Assembly (NCBI RefSeq): GCF_002440635.1
Contig: NZ_DJUW01000030.1
Coordinates: 1-64,000, forward strand
DNA length: 64,000 nt
Origin: Novosphingobium sp. UBA6272
Lineage (GTDB): Bacteria; Pseudomonadota; Alphaproteobacteria; Sphingomonadales; Sphingomonadaceae
Direction of reading: 5' to 3'
Within the stretch, counting starts at the first letter, position 1, and each line of letters begins with the position of its first letter. Below the pieces are notes generated by a model. That model did not search any database. It worked only from the letters and a program-made list of their open reading frames with translations, and was not told where the DNA came from. Shown in pieces: positions 1 to 7,349 of this stretch. The translations under genes were made by a program, and so were the position numbers.

Positions 1-74
1 CTCGGCCTCGGCGGCGGCAGCAACCTTTATGGCTATGTCGGGGGTGATCCGATCAATGCGGTGGATCCGGAGGG
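1..74 (+). repeat. Direct repeat, Rhs core end, copy 1
   Basis: Encodes LGLGGGSNLYGYVGGDPINA and VDPEG. It is the same sequence as 1104-1177 apart from roughly nine mostly silent differences, and is the homology through which tip switching could occur. Confidence 0.85.
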
Positions 75-495
75 GCGGCGGTCGGCCACAACTGCTGAAG
101 TCGGAAAGTTTGCCTTTGATTGGTGGTTGAAGCGGCAAGCCAGGCCGTCAAGGAAAACGCCTTGGGGGCGGGCTATTTCAATTGGCGATGCTCTTGGGAC
201 TGTCGCAGCGGTAGCCAAATACTGCTACGACCATGCTGATAGTGATGATCCCGACGAAGACGGGCCTTGTGAAATCCAGAAACGTGAAGACGAGTTGGAT
301 TGTAATCAATGGAATATAACTGGAGCACGTGAGGGCCTAACTCGAAAGCAGGGATACGTTGCATGTTTGCGCACCGTAATGATTCGATACAGCGAATGTC
401 TTTCTCGTGGGAGGAATCCTAACAGAATTTCAACGCCACTTTTCTTGCCAACTGGACGCCGTGGCGGACCAGATCGATCCAGAACTCGGAGTTGA
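1..495 (+). CDS. Rhs-family protein, C-terminal end with polymorphic toxin tail (5' partial)
   Basis: Reading frame 1 is open from the window edge to TGA at 493-495, giving 164 residues of the 3' end of a larger gene. The first 25 residues (LGLGGGSNLYGYVGGDPINA, then VDPEG) are the end of the Rhs repeat-associated core, the hallmark hinge after which Rhs proteins switch to a variable C-terminal toxin domain. The following ~140 residues are Cys-containing, polar and match no family I recognise, so the toxic activity is unknown. A small AT-rich ORF starts four bases downstream, the usual position for the cognate immunity gene. Rhs proteins are delivered to rival cells or act at contact; the delivery route is not visible here. 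The main part of the gene lies outside the window. Confidence 0.8.
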   Translation, partial: LGLGGGSNLYGYVGGDPINAVDPEGRRSATTAEVGKFAFDWWLKRQARPSRKTPWGRAISIGDALGTVAAVAKYCYDHADSDDPDEDGPCEIQKREDELDCNQWNITGAREGLTRKQGYVACLRTVMIRYSECLSRGRNPNRISTPLFLPTGRRGGPDRSRTRS

Positions 496-499
496 TGGA

Positions 500-784
500 A
501 TGGAGCGAATTTTCGTCGGAAGAAATCTTTTTACTAAATCTAATGGTGAAATGAAGGCGACGCAAATTACAATTGATCAGCCAAGATTGAATGGCGACGG
601 GCTATTTGAATGTAAAGTCAAATTCTCCAACGTAAAAAAATATAACACAAGTGCCAAGTGTTTCGATGAAATCTGTGCGTTAGAATGTGCCCTAGATTAT
701 GTTGAAGGAATTTGTAAAAATAGTGAAGATCCAGAGTTTTTTATAAGTATAGATGAAAGCATGAAGGGATTCAATCGGAAGTAG
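500..784 (+). CDS. Putative immunity protein of the Rhs tip
   Basis: A 94-residue acidic, soluble protein starting at ATG 500, chosen because GGAG lies about 8 bases upstream (488-491) and because it begins just after the Rhs stop codon. The reading frame is open further upstream to a GTG at 407, but that extension would run inside the Rhs gene. The sequence is clearly more AT-rich than the flanking genome, as is common for recently exchanged toxin-immunity cassettes. I do not recognise a firm family; the layout (N-terminal strand, DG-rich turn, C-terminal ECALDYVEGI helix) is loosely like DUF6968 proteins. The immunity role is inferred from position: toxin tail, four-base gap, small gene. 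Confidence 0.55.
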   Translation: MERIFVGRNLFTKSNGEMKATQITIDQPRLNGDGLFECKVKFSNVKKYNTSAKCFDEICALECALDYVEGICKNSEDPEFFISIDESMKGFNRK

Positions 785-992
785 ATCAAATAGCTTTCCT
801 TCGTATGCCTTGTCATCAAGCATTTCGAATGTGCCGGGGGTCGCATTTTCATTTTCGGCTAGAGCCTCCATGGCACCTACTGGTGCCGCGATTGGTGTAA
901 ACTCTATTGCATCACGGTACTTAGCGGAATTGAGGGCTCAGCAAGGGATAGCCTCAAAGGATCGAAGGGCTTGGCACCTGCCCGCGTCATAG
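785..992 (+). other. Spacer between the two Rhs tips, no convincing gene
   Basis: AT-richer DNA between the immunity gene and the displaced Rhs tip. One frame is open from a TTG at 810 to a stop at 990-992 (60 residues), but it has no clear start signal and no family match. It may be debris of an older toxin-immunity cassette. Confidence 0.4.
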
Positions 993-1244
993 GCAGTAGC
1001 TTTCGGCTACCCCGGCCAGTGGCGCGACGGCGCCAGCGGCCTGCTCCAGAACCACCACCGCGATTACGACCCGATGACCGGCCGCTACATCGAAGCCGAC
1101 CCCCTCGGCCTCGGCGGCGGCAGCAACCTCTACGCCTACGTCGGCGGCGATCCGATCAACGCGGTGGATCTGGATGGGTTGAGACCGGGCGGGCCGCGCT
1201 CTACAGCGCCGCTGTCATGCCTTGTCTTAGGGGTCATTCGATAG
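993..1244 (+). pseudogene. Displaced (orphan) Rhs core fragment with short tail
   Basis: A second Rhs tip without a start codon or upstream core. The frame opens after a stop at 990-992 and reads GYPGQWRDGASGLLQNHHRD, then YDPMTGRYIEADPLGLGGG, SNLYAYVGGDPINAVDLDG and about 20 unrelated residues before TAG at 1242-1244. The 74 bases from 1104 match the first 74 bases of the window with few differences. This is the arrangement known for orphan Rhs tips: when a new tip is acquired, the old core end plus its tail stays downstream and can be brought back by recombination in the shared core. It cannot be expressed alone from a normal start. The short tail suggests it has decayed. Confidence 0.75.
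1104..1177 (+). repeat. Direct repeat, Rhs core end, copy 2
   Basis: Second copy of the Rhs core end, inside the displaced tip. It lies 1.1 kb from copy 1 in the same orientation. Confidence 0.85.
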
Positions 1245-1322
1245 ATTGTTCTTAGCGCCATTCGCGCGGCAGACTCAGTTGACCGCCTTTGCCTGCCGTG
1301 GCAAGGGCGCTGCGCGCAGCGG

Positions 1323-1396
1323 GCGGGTGTAGCTCAATGGTAGAGCAGAAGCTTCCCAAGCTTACGACGAGGGTTCGATTCCCTTCACCCGCTCCA
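1323..1396 (+). tRNA. tRNA-Gly (CCC)
   Basis: A 74-base cloverleaf with genome-encoded CCA. The acceptor arms GCGGGTG (1323-1329) and CACCCGC (1386-1392) pair perfectly; the D arm is GCTC/GAGC; the anticodon loop is TTCCCAA, giving anticodon CCC (glycine, codon GGG); and the T arm GAGGG-TTCGATT-CCCTT is standard. It sits directly downstream of the Rhs debris. No integrase is next to it, so there is no sign that this tRNA serves as an attachment site here. Confidence 0.95.
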
Positions 1397-1478
1397 GATC
1401 CACCGAATGTTCATTCGAACTATCCCAACCGCAACAACGTGCGCAGTGCCAATTGGGCCGGGCCCACTCCTGGGCCGC

Positions 1479-1856
1479 TTATGCGGGTGGTTGCTGGGTG
1501 AAGGTGTCGGAGCCGGCGAATATGGCTCCTTCCGGTTCATTGTCGGTGGCCAAGCTGGTCGTCATTTGCCAGAGCGTAGAAATCGTGACGATGCCGTTGT
1601 TGGTGTTGGCCGCACCGGCCCAGGCAGTAATGCCAGTCCCGGGAAAGTTGACCGTAAAGGCAATCAGATCTCCATTCACAAACCCGGCAAGCGGATTAGC
1701 TCCCGGCACTTCTTCGGATTCGAAAACACCGCTAAGAGAATTGCCGTTCACTTGGAATGTGACCTGCGAACCGAACTGGTTGTACCAGGTTCCGTCAAGT
1801 GCAGCATTTTCCGTTGCCGCGCCAGCTGCTTGCTTTAAGGCATTTTTGTGAAGCAT
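1479..1856 (-). CDS. Avidin/streptavidin-family biotin-binding protein
   Basis: A 125-residue protein, a single avidin beta-barrel. GTWYNQFGS (22-30) matches the streptavidin GTWYNQLGS biotin loop, keeping N26 and S30; SGVFES (42-47) matches TGTYES with Tyr replaced by Phe45; ITAWAGA (76-82) keeps Thr77 and Trp79; TLWQMT (94-99) keeps Trp96; and SDTFTQ (116-121) keeps the biotin-ring Asp117. The streptavidin Trp79 position appears to be Phe71, and no residue matches Trp120, which reaches in from the neighbouring subunit, so weaker binding or a dimer is plausible. The start at 1856 is chosen for the GGAGAGG just upstream; an in-frame ATG also exists at 1874. Neither start gives a signal peptide, unlike most bacterial avidins, so the protein may be cytoplasmic. 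It is monocistronic. Confidence 0.85.
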   Translation of the reverse strand: MLHKNALKQAAGAATENAALDGTWYNQFGSQVTFQVNGNSLSGVFESEEVPGANPLAGFVNGDLIAFTVNFPGTGITAWAGAANTNNGIVTISTLWQMTTSLATDNEPEGAIFAGSDTFTQQPPA

Positions 1857-2086
1857 GTTCCTCTCCAGATACAATTGTTTTGCATTTCACGCCGCGTGAA
1901 GTGAACTAATTGTCAATGACATCAGACGGATCGCGAAATTTCAAGGCAAAGGCGCTTTGTTCGCAGGTTTCGAGCAGCATAAGGGGGTTTTAATTCCTTT
2001 CGCCTTCGCGCTTGCTCTGTTTGGCTTGTTGATTCGTTATCGATCAAATCAAACTGACAACCACTGTGTAGTTGACTAGAAGAATT

Positions 2087-3247
2087 TCACTCTGTCCGAA
2101 ACGCCACCAGCCGCTCGACCGCCTGGTCCAGCGTTGCGTCCTGCTTGGCGAAGCATAGGCGCAGATAGCCGCGCTCGGGCTGGTCGGCGTAGAAGGCCGA
2201 GACCGGGATCGAGGCAACTCCGGCTTCGCGGATCAGCTGCTCGGCCAGGGCCGCGTCATCCGGAGCGAGGCCGGATGCCGCGAGGTCGATCGTCACGAAC
2301 CAGGTTCCGCTGGCCGGAAGCACGGCAAAGCCTGCTGCGGTCAAGCCTTCAACCAGCTGGGCCTTGGCGGCGGCATAGCGGGCGCGGTGGGCCCGGTGCC
2401 ACTCGGCGGGCAGGGTCAGCGCCTCGGCCACGGCCCATTGCAGCGGGGTGGCGGTGGTGAAAGTCAGGAACTGGTGCTTGCCGGCCACCGCTGCCGCCAA
2501 CGGCGGAGCGGCGAGCGCCCAGCCAACTTTCCATCCGGTCATCGAGAAGATCTTGCCGGCCGAGCCGATCTTGACCGTGCGTTTGGCCAGAGCGGGAATG
2601 GCGAGCGGCGAGACATGCGGGGTGCCATCGAACACCATGCCTTCCCACACCTCGTCACTGACCACCCACAGGTCCTGGCGCTCTGCCAGCGTGCCGACCC
2701 CTTCGAGTTCGGCCCGGGTCAGCATGGTCCCGGTTGGGTTGTTGGGGGTATTGAGCACGATCCCGCGTGTCTTGGGTCCGATCGCGGCGGCGAGCTTGTC
2801 CAGCGGCAAGGTCCAGAGCGGAGGCTCGAGGCTGACCAGCCGGGCGGTGCCGCCGGCCCATTGCACCAGCGGCAGGTAGGCATCGTAGAGCGGCTGGACC
2901 AGGATCACCTCGTCGCCCGGGCGGACCAGCGCGAGCAGGCTGGCGGCGAGCGCCTCGGTCGCGCCAGAGGTCACCACAATCCCGGCGGGGTCGAGTTCCA
3001 GCCCTTGCTCGCGGCTATAGTAGGCCGCAATGGCGGCGCGCAGTTCCGGCAGGCCCCGCATCGGCGGGTACTGGTTCGAGCGTTCGGACAGTGCACGCTG
3101 CGCCGCCGCGACCAGTTCGGGCGGCTCCGCCAGGTCGGGAAAGCCCTGACCGAGGTTGATCGCGCCGAGTTCGCGGGCAAGGCCCGACATGATCTCGAAA
3201 ATGGTGGTGCTGGCAGGGCCGGAAAGCCGCTCGGCAAGGCTGGTCAT
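2087..3247 (-). CDS. PLP-dependent class I/II aminotransferase
   Basis: A 386-residue fold-type I aminotransferase of the group that includes methionine aminotransferase YbdL and kynurenine/glutamine aminotransferases. Visible landmarks are the substrate-loop NLGQGFPD (31-38), NTPNNPTG (166-173), SDEVWEG (197-203), and the PLP-binding lysine K232 in SAGKIFSMTGWK. It transfers an amino group from an amino acid to a 2-oxo acid. It is the last gene of the leftward aromatic-degradation cluster, 23 bases after the hydroxylase gene, which hints that it feeds an aromatic or branched amino acid, or its keto acid, into that pathway. Substrate specificity cannot be read from sequence alone. Confidence 0.85.
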   Translation of the reverse strand: MTSLAERLSGPASTTIFEIMSGLARELGAINLGQGFPDLAEPPELVAAAQRALSERSNQYPPMRGLPELRAAIAAYYSREQGLELDPAGIVVTSGATEALAASLLALVRPGDEVILVQPLYDAYLPLVQWAGGTARLVSLEPPLWTLPLDKLAAAIGPKTRGIVLNTPNNPTGTMLTRAELEGVGTLAERQDLWVVSDEVWEGMVFDGTPHVSPLAIPALAKRTVKIGSAGKIFSMTGWKVGWALAAPPLAAAVAGKHQFLTFTTATPLQWAVAEALTLPAEWHRAHRARYAAAKAQLVEGLTAAGFAVLPASGTWFVTIDLAASGLAPDDAALAEQLIREAGVASIPVSAFYADQPERGYLRLCFAKQDATLDQAVERLVAFRTE

Positions 3248-3270
3248 GGACCCAGCCTAACCCCGCTGGC

Positions 3271-4707
3271 TCAGTCCGGCAATGCCGCCCAGGCTTGCCG
3301 CAGCGCGGCCGGCGCTCCGGTGCCGAAGACGTAACGATCGGGCCGCACCAGCACGGCTTCCGCGCCCTGCTTGTCCAGCCAGGCGGAAAGTGGGCGGGCG
3401 AACGGCGCAAGGCGCGGTTCGGCCAGATCGGCGCGGGCGATCAGCCAGTGGCCGAGGCAAAGCACCTCATCGAGCCGCGAACCGTCGGCCGCCAGCGGCT
3501 GCGGGAAATAGGAACCGGCCGCGGCGCTGCCCGCCAGGATCCGTCCGGCGGAGATCGGCGGATAGGCCGGCGGGCCATCGGGCAGCTTGCCCAGCTTACG
3601 GGCCAGCTTGAACTTCAAGTCGCGCACCAAGGCGCCCCACTTGCTGGTGATGCAGACGGTCTTGCCCATCATGATCGCCATGTCGATCGCCGCGCGCAGG
3701 TTGGGTGCGCGTTCGACCTGGTAGGTGTCGAGCAGGCTGTCCGACGCCCCGTCTCGGGTTACTGCAGCGAGCTTCCAGGCCAGGTTGGCCGCATCGCGCA
3801 GGCCCGAACACATGCCCTGCCCGGCAAAGGGCGGGGTCTGGTGCGCGGCATCGCCGGCCAGCAGTACCCGGCCCTTGCACCACTGCGCCGCGATACGGGC
3901 GCGGAAAGTATAGACCGCCTTGCGCTCCAGCCGCACCGCGCCTTTGACGTTCCAGGGTTCGAGGAGCTTGTCGATGAAAGCGTCCTCGCTGATCTGCTCG
4001 GCAGTCTCGCCCGGTTTTATCATGAACTCCCAGCGATGCCGCCCTTCGCCCATCAGCACGCAGGTGGTCGGGCGTTCGGGGTTGCAGATCTGCAGGTTCG
4101 CAGTTGGCAGTTTCGAATAGTCGTCGACCAGGACATCGACGACCAGCCAGGGTTCCTCGAAATTGAGATCGTCGAAGTGGATACCGGCAGCCTTGCGCAC
4201 GGGACTGCGCGCACCGTCGGCACCAACGAGGTAGCGCGCGCGGAGCACCTTTTCGCCCTCGGGAGTCGCGACCATAGCAGCCACCCCGTCAGGCTCCTCG
4301 CTGAACCGAGTCAGTTCCCAGCCACTGTGCAGCGCGGCATTGGCATGGCTCGCCAGCGCCCGGCGCAGTTCGGCCTCGACGCTCGGCTGGTGGATCATGT
4401 TGGCAGCCGGCCAGCCGCCTGGGCCGATCTGCTGCGAACCTTCGAAGCGCAGCAGCACTTCGCCTTTCGCATTGAGGAAATCATAGCGGTTGGCGCGCCG
4501 CGCGGTCTTCATCACCGCTTCGGCCGCGCCTGCTTCCTGCAGGATTCGCATCCCCTCGTGATCGATGTGGGCAGCGCGCGGCAGCGGATAGATATCCGCC
4601 TCCTTCTCGATCACGATTACCTCAACCCCGCGCCGCGCGAGCAGCACGGCCAGCGTTACCCCAGTGGGGCCACCGCCAACGATCAGGACATCGCAATCGA
4701 AGTTCAT
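3271..4707 (-). CDS. FAD-dependent aromatic hydroxylase (MhpA-like)
   Basis: A 478-residue flavoprotein monooxygenase of the FAD-binding domain 3 family, like 3-(3-hydroxyphenyl)propionate hydroxylase. Near the N-terminus is the dinucleotide fingerprint VLIVGGGPTGVTLAVLLARR, with the acidic end of the second strand in VIVIEKE. The central YLVGADGARSPVR is the DG motif, and RVLLAGDAAHQTPPFAGQGM is the GD motif that contacts the ribityl chain. Such enzymes use NAD(P)H and O2 to hydroxylate a phenolic ring before ring cleavage. The start at 4707 (MNFDCDVLIVGG) is chosen because it lies four bases after the upstream hydrolase stop; the longer open frame adds a non-conserved extension. It fits between the extradiol dioxygenase and hydrolase steps of a meta-cleavage route. 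Confidence 0.88.
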   Translation of the reverse strand: MNFDCDVLIVGGGPTGVTLAVLLARRGVEVIVIEKEADIYPLPRAAHIDHEGMRILQEAGAAEAVMKTARRANRYDFLNAKGEVLLRFEGSQQIGPGGWPAANMIHQPSVEAELRRALASHANAALHSGWELTRFSEEPDGVAAMVATPEGEKVLRARYLVGADGARSPVRKAAGIHFDDLNFEEPWLVVDVLVDDYSKLPTANLQICNPERPTTCVLMGEGRHRWEFMIKPGETAEQISEDAFIDKLLEPWNVKGAVRLERKAVYTFRARIAAQWCKGRVLLAGDAAHQTPPFAGQGMCSGLRDAANLAWKLAAVTRDGASDSLLDTYQVERAPNLRAAIDMAIMMGKTVCITSKWGALVRDLKFKLARKLGKLPDGPPAYPPISAGRILAGSAAAGSYFPQPLAADGSRLDEVLCLGHWLIARADLAEPRLAPFARPLSAWLDKQGAEAVLVRPDRYVFGTGAPAALRQAWAALPD

Positions 4708-4711
4708 CGCC

Positions 4712-5551
4712 TCAGTCTTCCGCGACCATGGCGCCTTCGATGTGGCCCAGCTCATCGATCTCGCAGCGCACCACGTCGCCTGCTTTCAGGAACTGGCGCG
4801 GGTCCATTGCGGCGCCGATTCCGCCCGGAGTGCCAGTGAACAGGCAATCGCCCGGCTCCAGAGTCATCCCTTTGGACAAGTGTTCGACCTGCTGCCAGAT
4901 GTTTAAGACCAGGTTGGCGGTGTTCGAATCCTGGCGCTTTTCGCCATTGACGAAGCAGCGGATGCCGAGGCGGTGCGGATCGCCCAGCTCGTCAGCGGTT
5001 ACGATCCACGGACCCATCGGAGCATGCGTGTCAAAGCTCTTGCCGAAGGACCACTGCGGGGTTGCATGCTGGGCCATTCGCTCGGTCACATCGTTGCCGA
5101 CACAATAGCCGAATATCGCCGCCGACTCGTCGGCTGCGGCGATATGCTTGCCGCCCGGGCCGATCACCGCGACCAGCTCCACCTCGTAATCGTTGGTGAA
5201 TGCGCCGCGCGCGATCAGAATCGGATCGTAGGGTCCATTGACCGAAGTCTGGGCCTTGGTGAACCAGACCTGCTGCTCGGGCGTGCCCATCTTCGATTCC
5301 GCGATATGGTCGGCGTAATTGAGCCCGATTGCGAAGATCTTGCCAGGACGCTGCACCGGGCTTTCCAGCTTGACCGAGGCCAACGGCACGCCGCCGCCGG
5401 CTGCTGCCTTTGCTCCCAGCTGGGGCTTCAGCGCATCCCAGTCGCGGATCAGGTCGATCATCGTGCCAGGCACGCCGCTGTCGATCACGGCATCGCCGAC
5501 CACGATCCCGGTGCGGGTCTGGCCCTGGGCGGTATAGGTGCAGAGTTTCAT
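4712..5551 (-). CDS. Fumarylacetoacetate hydrolase family protein
   Basis: A 279-residue protein starting at MKLCTYTAQG (ATG 5551-5549), whose start overlaps the stop of the preceding dioxygenase gene by ATGA. The C-terminal catalytic fold is visible from FAIGLNYADHIAES through NDYEVELVAVIG, with the metal-binding Glu pair in EVEL, to FTGTPGGIGAAMDP. Members hydrolyse or tautomerise C-C bonds in acyl pyruvates and ring-cleavage products. Next to an extradiol dioxygenase it most likely acts on the ring-fission product. A longer in-frame start exists upstream, but it would overlap the dioxygenase gene extensively and does not look like this family. Confidence 0.87.
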   Translation of the reverse strand: MKLCTYTAQGQTRTGIVVGDAVIDSGVPGTMIDLIRDWDALKPQLGAKAAAGGGVPLASVKLESPVQRPGKIFAIGLNYADHIAESKMGTPEQQVWFTKAQTSVNGPYDPILIARGAFTNDYEVELVAVIGPGGKHIAAADESAAIFGYCVGNDVTERMAQHATPQWSFGKSFDTHAPMGPWIVTADELGDPHRLGIRCFVNGEKRQDSNTANLVLNIWQQVEHLSKGMTLEPGDCLFTGTPGGIGAAMDPRQFLKAGDVVRCEIDELGHIEGAMVAED

Positions 5552-6567
5552 GCGGAGGCTTCCTTGGCTGGGCGGGAGAACAGACGCTTCAGACGAAGCT
5601 GCAGCGCCATAAAAAGGGCGATCAGGCCGGGCGGGGGCGGCATCCTGCCGGCGAACATCGGATGCGGCGATCCCCATTGTACTGCCAGCAGCGCACTGAC
5701 CGGCATTTTTTGCGGTGGGTCCTTGGCGGTGAACAGGTCGCCGTCGGTCCAGTGTTCCAGCTCGTTGCCGAAGGGGTCCTTCCAGTAATCGAATATCTGG
5801 CTGCCCATGATGTGGCGGCCGACGCCCCAGGCGGGCTCGCGCTTCCGGGCCTTGAGGTGCTGGTGGCCGAGCATCAGGTCATCGAGGTTGGACACTTCGA
5901 AGGCGGCGTGGAGTATCCCGAGTTCGCCGGGCAACTGGGCCAGGAACAGGGTGTGGTGATCGGCCGGCTTGTCGCCCCGGTCGCAGCGCATGAAGGCCCC
6001 AAGCGGCAGGTCCTTGGCCGCTTCGACTTCGTCCGAGGTGAGGAACCCGAAGCGGTCCTTGTACCACTTCTCGGATCGGCGGAAATCGCGGACCTTCAAA
6101 ACCGCATGCCCGATCCGCTTGACGTGGGCCGGGGCGGGATCGAGCCGGACGGTCTGGCGGAAGCGCGGCTTGGCGGCGGCGGTGTTGAACGGCTGGTCGG
6201 CAGGGAGGGGCGCTGCCGCTCCCTTGGACTGCCCTGCAACTACCTCGACCGTATAGCCATCAGGATCGGTCAGCCGCACCACCTTGCCGCCGCCGGGTTC
6301 GGCCAGCTCCTCCACCAGCACGCCTTCGTGCGCGGCCAGCGTTTCAAGGTCAGCCAGCGTTTCGGCGCGCAGGCCGACCGCGAGAAACTGCGCCTCACCC
6401 GGCTCGGTCACATGGACGAAGGGGCGACCGTCGCTACCCTTGCCGTACAGACGGCCACCTTCCTCGAAGGTGTGCATTCCGAAGTCATCGAGAAAGCCGC
6501 GCATGACCGATAGATCGGGCGCTGCATAGCGCACGTGGGCGATGTCTTCGATGCGGATAACGCTCAT
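5548..6567 (-). CDS. VOC-family extradiol ring-cleavage dioxygenase
   Basis: A 339-residue protein with two vicinal-oxygen-chelate modules, the architecture of type I extradiol dioxygenases such as 2,3-dihydroxybiphenyl or catechol 2,3-dioxygenase. The N-terminal module begins IAHVRYAAPDLSVM; the C-terminal catalytic module carries the three Fe(II) ligands as His in RIGHAVLKV, His in GILHAAFEV and Glu in GNELEHW. The last ~40 residues (GLIALFMALQLRLKRLFSRP) are an unusual hydrophobic-basic tail that could associate with the membrane. It is the first gene after the operator, in a transcript dioxygenase-hydrolase-hydroxylase-aminotransferase. The particular catechol substrate is unknown. Confidence 0.88.
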   Translation of the reverse strand: MSVIRIEDIAHVRYAAPDLSVMRGFLDDFGMHTFEEGGRLYGKGSDGRPFVHVTEPGEAQFLAVGLRAETLADLETLAAHEGVLVEELAEPGGGKVVRLTDPDGYTVEVVAGQSKGAAAPLPADQPFNTAAAKPRFRQTVRLDPAPAHVKRIGHAVLKVRDFRRSEKWYKDRFGFLTSDEVEAAKDLPLGAFMRCDRGDKPADHHTLFLAQLPGELGILHAAFEVSNLDDLMLGHQHLKARKREPAWGVGRHIMGSQIFDYWKDPFGNELEHWTDGDLFTAKDPPQKMPVSALLAVQWGSPHPMFAGRMPPPPGLIALFMALQLRLKRLFSRPAKEASA

Positions 6568-6596
6568 GGCGCGTGTCCTCTCCCGCCGATTCGTTC

Positions 6597-6638
6597 TTGA
6601 CTAAATGGTCAACTAAGTGCAATTGACCATTTAGTCAA
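6597..6638. promoter_or_regulatory. TetR operator: perfect 16-bp inverted repeat
   Basis: TTGACTAAATGGTCAA (6597-6612) and its exact reverse complement TTGACCATTTAGTCAA (6623-6638) are separated by ten bases. Each arm is itself an imperfect palindrome (TGAC...GTCA), so two dimers could bind side by side. It fills most of the gap between the dioxygenase start (6567) and the TetR gene (6657), so one repressor would control both directions. Confidence 0.8.
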
Positions 6639-6656
6639 GTGAGGTCAGAACAAGCC

Positions 6657-7349
6657 ATGGCCAGCGCCGCAACCGTCAGCAATCCACGAGCTGCCCGCAC
6701 CAGGGCGGCGCTGCTGTCGGCCGGGTTCGAACTGCTGGCCCAGCGCCCGATCGATGCGATCGCGATCGACGATATCGTCACCCGTGCCGGGGTGGCCAAG
6801 GGCAGTTTCTTCAACCACTTCAGCGACAAGCACGGCTTCGCAAACGCGATCGGCGCGGCGGTGCGGGACGAGGTTGAGCAGCGCGTCGGTGCGGCCAATG
6901 CCGGGGTCACCGATCCGGCCGAGCGGCTCGCCGGGGGAATGCGGGTCGCGGTCGATTACGCGCTGACCGAGCGCGAGCGGGCGATCGTGATGCTGCGCGG
7001 ACTCGAATTGTCGACCGGGCTGGACCATGATCTCAACCGGGGGATCCGCGCTGATATCGAGGCGCTGGTGGCCGCCGGGCTGGCCCGGCCCGAAGCGGCG
7101 CGCAGCGGGATGCGGTTCTGGCTGGGGCTGTGCAATGTCGCCATGCTCAACGTCATCGAACGCCAGCCGCCCCGCGATGATGCGGCCGAACGGCTGCGCG
7201 AGATGCTGGTGCTGGGGCTGTGCGGGCTGGGCGTCGATCCACTGCGTGCCCAGCAGGTAGCCGATGCAAGCGCCGCTAGGCTTCGCGCTTCGGCATCTCG
7301 GCCGGAAGACGCAGCGGCCAGAACAAGGCCGATCCCAGGGCAAGGATGA
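6657..7349 (+). CDS. TetR/AcrR-family transcriptional regulator
   Basis: A 230-residue regulator. The N-terminal helix-turn-helix is RTRAALLSAGFELLAQRPID followed by AIDDIVTRAGVAKGSFFNHF, the standard TetR pattern, and the rest is a helical ligand-binding domain. The ATG at 6657 is preferred; an in-frame GTG at 6639 directly abuts the operator and would leave little room for a ribosome site. It is divergent from the aromatic cluster and shares the palindromic operator, so it likely represses that cluster until an aromatic substrate or intermediate binds. The last 25 codons overlap the 3' end of the convergent MFS gene (7276-7349), an unusual tail-to-tail overlap that might interfere with expression. 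Confidence 0.85.
   Translation: MASAATVSNPRAARTRAALLSAGFELLAQRPIDAIAIDDIVTRAGVAKGSFFNHFSDKHGFANAIGAAVRDEVEQRVGAANAGVTDPAERLAGGMRVAVDYALTERERAIVMLRGLELSTGLDHDLNRGIRADIEALVAAGLARPEAARSGMRFWLGLCNVAMLNVIERQPPRDDAAERLREMLVLGLCGLGVDPLRAQQVADASAARLRASASRPEDAAARTRPIPGQG

Noticed and set aside
810..992. 60-codon frame between the Rhs tips
   Set aside because: TTG start only, no ribosome site and no family; listed as spacer.
1323..1396. tRNA-Gly as an island attachment site
   Set aside because: No integrase and no repeat of the tRNA 3' end are seen; the island border is at the guaA core instead.
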